A stretch of 10,527 bases of DNA from Nitrospirota bacterium (GTDB lineage: Bacteria > Nitrospirota > Thermodesulfovibrionia > UBA6902): assembly GCA_015491705.1 (NCBI GenBank), contig WFVK01000152.1:1-10527 (forward strand), given 5' to 3'. Both the position numbers and the translations under genes were made by a program. The first letter of the stretch is position 1, and every line of letters begins with the position of its first letter. Shown here piece after piece: positions 5,986-10,527 of the stretch. The notes below the pieces were generated by a model. That model was given only the letters and a program-made list of their open reading frames with translations, had not been told where the DNA came from and ran no database searches.

Positions 5986-7524
5986 ATGGTCCCATATAAG
6001 AAGAAACTGCAGATCTACTGGAACAGATTTAAAACCCATATCAAGGCCCATGTTGAAGTTACGGATGTAGCCTTTATATGTCTGAGAATCATAATTTTCT
6101 GCGGCGGGGTAGGATGGCTCATATTCACCGAAATATCACAGAAGACTTTCGAGCATGTCACCAGCATCTTTCTCTTCTTTGTAGTCTACTCGGTTTTCAT
6201 ATATGTGTGGCTCTTTTTTTCACCGAAGCACAAGTCGCTCATTTATGTCTTTTGCCTCTTCTTTGACCTCATATTCGCCACCGTGCTCGTCATGGCGACG
6301 GGCGGATTTGACAGCCAGTTCTTTACAGGGTTTTATCTGATAACGGCCCTTTATTCTTTCAAGTTCGGTCTTGTGCCGGGCATTATTATAGCTGTGGCGG
6401 CCATGCTGCTTTATCTTTTAAGCGGCGAGTTTGATTTGCAGAAGCTTTACTGGACTGATTTTTCAGTCAGGGCCGCCTTTATGTTCTTGCTGGCGCTGCC
6501 CATCGGTATTCTTTCGCAGGAACTGAGGAGAGACAAGGCCAAGATAGAGAATCTCAACAGGGACCTGGAGAAATATATAGAGGAACTGCAGGATATACAG
6601 GGCAAGCTTATTCAGGCCGAGAAATTATCTGCGCTGGGAAGGATGACCGCTGATGTCGCCCATGAGATAAGAAACCCCCTCACATCCATAGGTGGTTTTG
6701 CAAGGCGCCTGAACAGGAAATTGCCGCCGGGCACAAGGGAAAAGGAATACGCCGAAATAGTCGTTTCAGAAGTAGACAGGCTGGAGCGGATACTCAAGGA
6801 TGTCCTTACCTTTTCAAGGGAAGCAAAATTCGAGATGAAATACCACGATATCAATAAAACAGTAAAGGAATCCATCCATACCTTTTCCGGTGTATGCAAG
6901 GAACAGTCGATAAAGGTTGTGGAAGAACTTGATGTTTCGCTCCCGGAGATCCTCATCGACAATGACCAGATCAGGCAGGCTGTCAATAATCTGCTCTCCA
7001 ACGCCATCGATGCAATGTCCTCAGGAGGGACGCTGACTATCAGGACATATATGGAGGAGATGTACAGGGTTGATTTTGTAGTGGTGGAGGTTAACGATAC
7101 AGGTCCCGGCCTGACAAAGGAAGCCTTAAACATGATATTTGAGCCGTTTTATACTACAAAAGAGATAGGCGCAGGCACGGGGCTAGGCCTTTCCATATGC
7201 AAAAAGATTATGGATGAGCATAACGGGCTGATATTGGTGAACAGTGAATTAGGCAAAGGCACGACCTTCAAAATGTATTTTCCTTACCAGAGCAGGGAGG
7301 ACGGAAAAAAGATAAACTGCTGGGAATTCAACAAGTGCGGCGTGGAAAAGATGGAAGCCGGCGCGGGTATGAGATGTCCGTGTTACCCTCATTACGGGCG
7401 CATATGCTGGGTTATTGCCGGGACATTCTGCGGGAAAAAGGTGAGCGGGGCATTTGCACGGAAGCTGAGAGACTGCAGGAAGTGCCGGTTTTACCAGCAT
7501 GTGGCCGTTAAAAAAGATCTTTAA
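5986..7524 (+). CDS. Membrane sensor histidine kinase with a C-terminal Cys-rich two-CW type tail
   Basis: This 512-residue protein has about six membrane segments (roughly 25-47, 58-79, 85-104, 112-126, 128-146 and 161-177), a coiled-coil linker (180-215) and a full kinase core. The H-box is ALGRMTADVAHEIRNPLTS with phospho-acceptor H226. The ATPase domain shows N-box QAVNNLLSNAID (331-342), G1 VNDTGPGL (369-376), F-box IFEPFYTTK (384-392) and G2 GTGLGLSI (397-404). A tail from about 441 follows, with eight Cys (445, 451, 464, 466, 474, 482, 497, 500) and two Cys-Trp pairs (C445-W446, C474-W475), resembling the two-CW domain. It may bind a metal or sense redox state. The membrane part has no recognisable periplasmic sensor domain. 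The ATG at 5986 is the only usable start before a TAA at 5935, and it has no good ribosome binding site. No response regulator is nearby, so the partner is unknown. Confidence 0.95.
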   Translation: MVPYKKKLQIYWNRFKTHIKAHVEVTDVAFICLRIIIFCGGVGWLIFTEISQKTFEHVTSIFLFFVVYSVFIYVWLFFSPKHKSLIYVFCLFFDLIFATVLVMATGGFDSQFFTGFYLITALYSFKFGLVPGIIIAVAAMLLYLLSGEFDLQKLYWTDFSVRAAFMFLLALPIGILSQELRRDKAKIENLNRDLEKYIEELQDIQGKLIQAEKLSALGRMTADVAHEIRNPLTSIGGFARRLNRKLPPGTREKEYAEIVVSEVDRLERILKDVLTFSREAKFEMKYHDINKTVKESIHTFSGVCKEQSIKVVEELDVSLPEILIDNDQIRQAVNNLLSNAIDAMSSGGTLTIRTYMEEMYRVDFVVVEVNDTGPGLTKEALNMIFEPFYTTKEIGAGTGLGLSICKKIMDEHNGLILVNSELGKGTTFKMYFPYQSREDGKKINCWEFNKCGVEKMEAGAGMRCPCYPHYGRICWVIAGTFCGKKVSGAFARKLRDCRKCRFYQHVAVKKDL

Positions 7525-7535
7525 TTACTGCACTG

Positions 7536-7565
7536 TTTACTTTTTTGAATGTTTTAGCATAGAAT
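7536..7565 (+). promoter_or_regulatory. Candidate promoter for the tRNA gene
   Basis: TTTACT (7536-7541) and TAGAAT (7560-7565) match the sigma-70 boxes at 4/6 and 5/6 with 18 bases between them. The predicted start near 7572 gives a short 5' leader before the mature tRNA at 7586. Confidence 0.45.
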
Positions 7566-7585
7566 GTCATGTCGGTATTTTTGCA

Positions 7586-7661
7586 GGGCCCATAGCTCAG
7601 TTGGAAGAGCTACCGGCTCATAACCGGTTGGTCCCAGGTTCGAGTCCTGGTGGGCCCACCA
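7586..7661 (+). tRNA. tRNA with CAT anticodon (elongator Met, or Ile2 read as lysidine-modified)
   Basis: A full 76-base cloverleaf is visible. The acceptor stem is GGGCCCA (7586-7592) with TGGGCCC (7651-7657). The D arm is GCTC/GAGC (7595-7598, 7607-7610). The anticodon arm is ACCGG/CCGGT (7612-7616, 7624-7628) around CTCATAA, with CAT at 7619-7621. The variable loop is TGGTC, and the T arm is CCAGG-TTCGAGT-CCTGG (7634-7650). Discriminator A and CCA (7659-7661) are encoded. It is not the initiator: the first acceptor pair is intact and the anticodon stem lacks the three initiator G-C pairs. Elongator tRNA-Met and tRNA-Ile2 both carry CAT, and I cannot separate them by eye. Confidence 0.96.
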
Positions 7662-7758
7662 AACCAGGACCTTATGGTTCAGAGTCAACAGATATGAAAT
7701 TGAAACGTTAAGGGTGTAAACTCATGATCCCTGATTCTTATTGCTTCCGGAGGCAAAA

Positions 7759-8517
7759 TTGAATGAACAACTAAAATTTTTAGTTGAACTGCAGGAAATA
7801 GACTCTGCCATCCTTGATATTACTGAAAAAATCGAATCCCTCCCCGAAAAATTAAATCACTACCGCATGCCACTTAAAAAGGCTGAAAGCTCCTTTGAAA
7901 AGGCGAAGGCCGGAAATGAAGCCTTGAACAAAAAGAAAAAAGACAAGGACATTCAACTGGATGAGACCCTGGACAAGATCGCCAAACTCAAGGACAGGAG
8001 CAGCGGGATCAAGACCAACAAGGAATACGAGGCTCACCTGAAGGAGATTGAAAGCGTTGAAATGAGCAGGCGCCGGATTGAAGACGAGATACTTTCCCTG
8101 ATGGAGGAAATGGAAAAATTTTCCCTGGAGCTCCGGCAGGAAGAGATGAAACTCAGGGAGGTTGAGAATGAATTCAAGCGCCAGGAACAGGCCATTGAAG
8201 AAGAGAAGAAAAAGCTGCATGCTGAAATTGAGGCCCTTAAGCGGAAGAGGGAGGAATACGCGGCGCGCATCGATGAAGAATATTACAACCTGTACATGAA
8301 TCTTCTGCGCAGGGCAGGGGGGCTGGCCGTTGTACGGACAAAAAACGAGGTCTGTCTGGGCTGCAATACCAATATCCCCCCCCAGTTGTACAATGACATA
8401 AGAAAAAACGAAGACATATACACCTGTTATTACTGCAAGCGTTTTCTCTATTACAGGGAAGAAGAGCACGCCGCCGCATCCGGCGAAGAACCGCAGAAAG
8501 CCCCCCCTGTGTCTTAG
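7759..8517 (+). CDS. DUF164-type coiled-coil protein with C4 zinc ribbon
   Basis: The 252-residue protein has a long alpha-helical coiled coil (about 10-175, rich in Glu, Lys and Arg) followed by a C-terminal C4 zinc ribbon: C199-x2-C202 (VCLGC) and C223-x2-C226 (TCYYC). TNKEYEAHLKEIE (about 86-98) is characteristic of the family, whose Helicobacter member HP0958 chaperones RpoN and affects flagellar gene expression. The role in this organism is not known; nucleic-acid or protein binding is inferred. The frame extends to a TTG at 7741, but GGAGG (7749-7753) lies inside that extension and sits five bases before the TTG at 7759, so 7759 is the likely start. An ATG at 7763 is out of frame. The stop lies five bases before rnhA, so the two form an operon, a pairing seen in several phyla. 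Confidence 0.92.
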   Translation: MNEQLKFLVELQEIDSAILDITEKIESLPEKLNHYRMPLKKAESSFEKAKAGNEALNKKKKDKDIQLDETLDKIAKLKDRSSGIKTNKEYEAHLKEIESVEMSRRRIEDEILSLMEEMEKFSLELRQEEMKLREVENEFKRQEQAIEEEKKKLHAEIEALKRKREEYAARIDEEYYNLYMNLLRRAGGLAVVRTKNEVCLGCNTNIPPQLYNDIRKNEDIYTCYYCKRFLYYREEEHAAASGEEPQKAPPVS

Positions 8518-8522
8518 CCCTG

Positions 8523-9014
8523 ATGAGTCATAAACATGGCATGAGAAGAGAAGGCCGCCAGCCCTGTCTGTTTGGAACCGGAGATGATCGTTCAGGATAT
8601 GCCGTCATGTATTGTGACGGGGCGTGCAGCGGCAATCCGGGGAGGGCCGGCATAGGTGTGGTGATCAACCCTGCCGGAGGGAAAACAGGGCATGCGGGAA
8701 AAAGCAGGGAATGCAGGATATCCGAATATATCGGGATCGCCACAAACAATATAGCCGAATATTCAGCCCTGATAAAGGGGCTGGAAGCGGCAAGGTCGAT
8801 GGGAATAAGAAAAATAAAGATATTTCTGGATTCCGAACTGCTCGTCAAGCAGATAAACGGCGTTTACAGGGTGCGTAACGAGAGGCTGATACCGCTGTTT
8901 AACCGGGCGAAGGGCATCTTGAAGGAATTTGAAAGCTGTAAAATCACCCATATCCGCAGGGAAAAAAATAAAGAGGCGGATTTACTTGCAAGGCAGGCCG
9001 TCGGCAGGGGCTGA
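8523..9014 (+). CDS. rnhA: Ribonuclease HI
   Basis: RNase HI cleaves the RNA strand of RNA-DNA hybrids in the cytoplasm, removing primers and R-loops. The 163-residue protein shows the catalytic DEDD set: D32 in MYCDGACSGNPGRAG, E79 in TNNIAEYSAL, D103 in FLDSELLVKQ and D153 in NKEADLLARQA; H143 (THIRREKN) is in place for the mobile His loop. It is shorter than E. coli RNase HI in the basic-protrusion region and resembles the compact type. The first 25 or so residues are not conserved, and neither the ATG at 8523 nor the in-frame ATG at 8541 has a good ribosome binding site, so the start may rest on translational coupling to the zinc-ribbon gene five bases upstream. Confidence 0.94.
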   Translation: MSHKHGMRREGRQPCLFGTGDDRSGYAVMYCDGACSGNPGRAGIGVVINPAGGKTGHAGKSRECRISEYIGIATNNIAEYSALIKGLEAARSMGIRKIKIFLDSELLVKQINGVYRVRNERLIPLFNRAKGILKEFESCKITHIRREKNKEADLLARQAVGRG

Positions 9015-9034
9015 AACAGGGGCCGGAATTTTTT
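9001..9034 (+). terminator. Possible weak terminator overlapping the end of rnhA
   Basis: TCGGC (9001-9005) can pair with GCCGG (9022-9026) with one G-U, and CTG-AAA-CAG forms a small inner stem in the loop. Six Ts (9029-9034) follow after two As. The stem is short, so termination may be partial. It would separate the zinc-ribbon-rnhA transcript from the promoter at 9037. Confidence 0.4.
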
Positions 9035-9036
9035 GC

Positions 9037-9065
9037 TGGACACAGCCTGTTTGAACTGTTATAAT
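9037..9065 (+). promoter_or_regulatory. Strong sigma-70 promoter in the rnhA-DedA gap
   Basis: TGGACA (9037-9042, 5/6) and a perfect TATAAT (9060-9065) are separated by the ideal 17 bases. A start near 9072 would drive a transcript of about 314 bases that ends at the terminator before the DedA gene, with no open frame to translate. Confidence 0.65.
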
Positions 9066-9071
9066 TATATT

Positions 9072-9385
9072 ACTTTTCGATCAGGATATCCGTAAAATTC
9101 CATTGAGCGTATATGGAATTTATAGAAAGGGAGAATTGCCTTTCATCAGGAAAAAGATGAAGTAATGGGTTGTAACTATCTGATAATTAAAGGTTTCTCT
9201 GCATGAAGCATATTCCATTTGAAGTCCGGAGAATGAACGTTGCATAAAAGCTATGCAACCGGAGCCCGGGGAGGACGGTAATCACGGCATTAATATTTTT
9301 CAGTTGCAGCGGCGGCGGTTGAACCCCCTATAGTTAGGCAGTCAGCTTAACAAAAAAGGCGGTGTATTAACCCCGCCTTTTTTTT
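9072..9385 (+). ncRNA. Candidate structured non-coding RNA or terminated leader of unknown family
   Basis: The 420-base gap between rnhA and the DedA gene has no protein gene. It has a good promoter (9037-9065), a clear terminator (9358-9385) and between them a run of stable hairpins: AAATTCCAT (9095-9103) with ATGGAATTT (9113-9121), nine exact pairs; TTTCATC (9141-9147) with GATGAAG (9156-9162), loop AGGAAAAA; GTTGCATA (9239-9246) with TATGCAAC (9252-9259), eight exact pairs; GTTAGG (9333-9338) with CTTAAC (9346-9351). ATTCCAT recurs at 9212-9218 and could compete for 9113-9119. I do not recognise RNase P, tmRNA, 6S, SRP RNA or a known riboswitch. It is either a stand-alone small RNA or an attenuated 5' leader of the DedA gene. 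The predicted ends are inferred. Confidence 0.5.
9352..9385 (+). terminator. Rho-independent terminator
   Basis: GGCGG (9358-9362) pairs with CCGCC (9373-9377) around a ten-base loop; eight Ts follow at once (9378-9385), and six As precede the stem. GGCGGCGGTT (9311-9320) can also pair with AACCCCGCC (9369-9377) with one bulged C, giving a longer stem that ends at the same T-run. Either structure ends a transcript before the DedA gene. The A-run makes it weakly bidirectional. Confidence 0.85.
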
Positions 9386-9391
9386 GTAATC

Positions 9392-9418
9392 TGCCGGTGG
9401 GATATATGAGTACCGGCA
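9392..9418 (+). promoter_or_regulatory. Hairpin just upstream of the DedA-family gene
   Basis: TGCCGGT (9392-9398) and ACCGGCA (9412-9418) are exact inverted arms, extended by a G-U pair, around an eleven-base loop. The dyad lies between the terminator and the GAGAGGG ribosome binding site at 9424-9430. It could be an operator or a mRNA-stabilising 5' hairpin. Confidence 0.4.
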
Positions 9419-9434
9419 ATGATGAGAGGGAATG

Positions 9435-10022
9435 ATGCGATTTATAAAAAAACTTTACGACTGGGTACTGCACTGGGCTGAAACACCCTATGCGATTCCC
9501 GCGCTTTTTATTCTCGCCTTTGCTGAATCATCCTTTTTCCCTGTCCCGCCTGATGTGCTCCTTATAACTCTGGCTATCTCCATACCCGGGAAATCCTTCA
9601 GGTATGCAGCGATATGCGCCATAGGGTCAGTCCTGGGCGGCATCCTGGGGTACAGCATAGGTCTTTACGGTTACGAAACCATAGGGAGGCCTATCGTGGA
9701 ATTTTACCACGGCCAGGATATTATGAATGCAATCAAGATACGGTATGACCAGTACGGTTTCCTAGGGATACTTATCGCGGCAATAACCCCGATTCCATAT
9801 AAGGTATTCACGATTGCCTCGGGCGTATTCGAGTTCGATTTCTGGCTGTTTCTGATTGCATCGGTGATAGGCAGGAGCACCCGCTTTTTTGTTGTTGCCG
9901 GACTTATCTGGAAGTTCGGTCCCGCCATCAGGGGTTTTATAGACAGGTATTTCAATCTCCTGAGCTATATTTTTATCATACTGCTGGCCGGCGGCTTTTT
10001 CCTTATAAAGTATGTTTTTTAG
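9435..10022 (+). CDS. DedA/VTT-family inner-membrane protein (YqaA-like)
   Basis: This 195-residue membrane protein belongs to the DedA/VTT (SNARE-associated) superfamily, YqaA-like branch. DedA proteins are half-type membrane proteins linked to lipid-carrier flipping, proton-motive-force balance and drug resistance; which of these applies here is unknown. The signature is visible: LAFAESSFFPVPPDVLL (28-43, with E31 and D40), glycine-rich GSVLGGILGYSIG (64-76), a re-entrant-loop motif AITPIPYKVFTIASG (116-130), and SVIGRSTRFFVV (143-154) with R147 and R150. Hydrophobic spans lie near 21-50, 56-78, 109-129, 136-157 and 174-193. Two adjacent ATGs exist (9432 and 9435). The GAGAGGG tract ends at 9430, so the second gives better spacing and the family N-terminus MRFIKKLYDW. 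The gene follows a terminator by about 50 bases, and I see no strong promoter of its own between. Confidence 0.93.
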   Translation: MRFIKKLYDWVLHWAETPYAIPALFILAFAESSFFPVPPDVLLITLAISIPGKSFRYAAICAIGSVLGGILGYSIGLYGYETIGRPIVEFYHGQDIMNAIKIRYDQYGFLGILIAAITPIPYKVFTIASGVFEFDFWLFLIASVIGRSTRFFVVAGLIWKFGPAIRGFIDRYFNLLSYIFIILLAGGFFLIKYVF

Positions 10023-10039
10023 AAACAGGCCGCTAACTA

Positions 10040-10067
10040 TTGACATTTCAAGCATTTTTATTATAAA
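10040..10067 (+). promoter_or_regulatory. Near-consensus sigma-70 promoter of the AMIN-domain gene
   Basis: A perfect TTGACA (10040-10045) and TATAAA (10062-10067, 5/6) are 16 bases apart. Transcription should begin near 10074, zero to two bases before the ATG at 10076. No ribosome binding site is present, so the mRNA should be leaderless or nearly so. Confidence 0.7.
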
Positions 10068-10075
10068 AATAATAC

Positions 10076-10527
10076 ATGAGAAAAGCCCTTATACTGCCTC
10101 TGCTGATAGTGATTTTCGCAGGCTACGGCGAGGCGGGGCAGAAGACAGCGGTTAAGGGCCTTCGCTATTCATCGAACAAGAGCCACACAAGAATTGTGGT
10201 CGACCTGAACGGCCCCGTAGAGTACACCCGGAACCGGCTTTCAAATCCCGACCGGATTTTTTTTGACCTGAAAAACTGCTACCTTTCTGGAAAATCTCCG
10301 ACGGTACTGACCGTTGGAGACGGTGTGCTGAAAAGCGTGCGTATGGCGCAGTTTGACAGCAACAGGGTAAGGGTGGTGTTTGACCTTCTGAAGTTCGGGA
10401 ATTTCTCCGCCTTTGTGCTTGAAAAGCCATACAGGCTTGTAATAGACGTCTATGCTAAAAACAGTCATAAACCTTACCCGCGCACCCGTAAGAGCCGCAA
10501 GGCCCTGTCAGAGAGAGACATCTATAA
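10076..10527 (+). CDS. Exported AMIN-domain protein, probable N-acetylmuramoyl-L-alanine amidase (3' end outside window)
   Basis: The first 150 codons of a gene that continues past the window. A signal peptide is clear: MRKALILPLLIVIFAGYGEA, with cleavage likely near residue 20. An AMIN domain follows (about 25-127): GLRYSSNKSHTRIVVDLNG, DRIFFDLKNCYLS, VLKSVRMAQFDSNRVRVVFDL and EKPYRLVIDVYA. AMIN domains bind peptidoglycan or envelope polymers and direct AmiC-type amidases to the division site, where they split daughter cells; they also occur in secretins such as PilQ. A basic linker (KPYPRTRKSRK) begins after the domain, as in amidases where the catalytic zinc domain comes next, but that part is not in view. 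The ATG is fixed by the signal peptide. The gene starts 53 bases after the DedA stop and has its own promoter. Confidence 0.85.
   Translation, partial: MRKALILPLLIVIFAGYGEAGQKTAVKGLRYSSNKSHTRIVVDLNGPVEYTRNRLSNPDRIFFDLKNCYLSGKSPTVLTVGDGVLKSVRMAQFDSNRVRVVFDLLKFGNFSAFVLEKPYRLVIDVYAKNSHKPYPRTRKSRKALSERDIY

Noticed and set aside
5614..6051. Minus-strand open frame of 145 codons across the HDOD-kinase gap
   Set aside because: It overlaps the kinase start, matches no family I know, has no ribosome binding site and crosses the hairpin-rich leader; it looks like a chance frame.
7499..7711. Plus-strand open frame of 70 codons spanning the tRNA
   Set aside because: It reads straight through the tRNA cloverleaf and has no family features.
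7852..8469. Minus-strand open frame of 205 codons opposite the zinc-ribbon gene
   Set aside because: It is the antisense shadow of a Lys/Glu-rich coiled coil, which reads as Phe/Leu-rich on the other strand; the plus-strand protein has a clear zinc ribbon and RBS.
9311..9377. Antiterminator pairing making the DedA leader a classic riboswitch
   Set aside because: The alternative stem uses the 3' arm of the terminator and ends at the same T-run, so it would also terminate and not relieve termination.
9072..9385. RNase P RNA, because rnpB lies near zinc-ribbon and rnhA genes in some bacteria
   Set aside because: Apart from a short AGTCCGG match near 9223, the conserved P4 strands (GAGGAAAGTCC and ACAGAA) and the other core motifs are missing.

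Overview
The window is about 10.5 kb of ordinary, gene-dense bacterial chromosome. It holds ten complete protein genes, one gene cut by each edge, and one tRNA. The mix is chromosomal housekeeping: hisA-hisF, crcB-DUF190, an HDOD protein, a membrane sensor kinase ending in a two-CW type Cys-rich tail, a DUF164-type zinc-ribbon coiled-coil protein beside RNase HI, and a DedA/VTT protein. This suits a Gram-negative anaerobe-type lineage such as Nitrospirota (Thermodesulfovibrionia-like) or a deltaproteobacterial (Desulfobacterota) relative. That placement is inference from gene content only. I see no insertion sequence, phage gene, CRISPR array or toxin-antitoxin pair.

Layout. 1-1776 (+): C-terminal bulk of a membrane-anchored sulfatase/phospho-transferase-fold enzyme whose nucleophile position is Thr. 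1912-2097 (+): an unrecognised 61-residue Cys-rich protein. 2108-3684 (-): hisA then hisF, joined by a 1-base stop/start overlap; HisF carries an insertion of about 30 residues whose DNA holds a near-perfect palindrome. 3685-3806: control region shared by the divergent hisA and crcB, with a dyad and a tandem direct repeat. 3807-4610 (+): crcB and a DUF190 gene. 4644-5501 (-): HDOD gene. 5502-5985: a 484-base gap between the divergent HDOD and kinase genes, with a promoter and several hairpins. 5986-7524 (+): the kinase. 7586-7661 (+): tRNA with CAT anticodon. 7759-9014 (+): zinc-ribbon gene with a TTG start, then rnhA. 9015-9434: a 420-base gap with a good sigma-70 promoter, several hairpins and a strong rho-independent terminator, best read as an unannotated non-coding RNA or a terminated leader. 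9435-10022 (+): DedA-family membrane protein. 10076 to the end (+): the start of a secreted AMIN-domain protein, probably a cell-wall amidase.

How the genes work together. HisA and HisF do consecutive steps of histidine synthesis. CrcB exports fluoride, and DUF190 is its frequent neighbour. The HDOD protein and the kinase look like signalling proteins that share a divergent control region. The most interesting items are the probable non-coding RNA at about 9072-9385, the structured kinase leader with GGA-loop hairpins, the HisF insertion with its palindrome, and two genes (hisA and the AMIN gene) whose promoters sit so close to the ATG that their mRNAs should be leaderless or nearly so.
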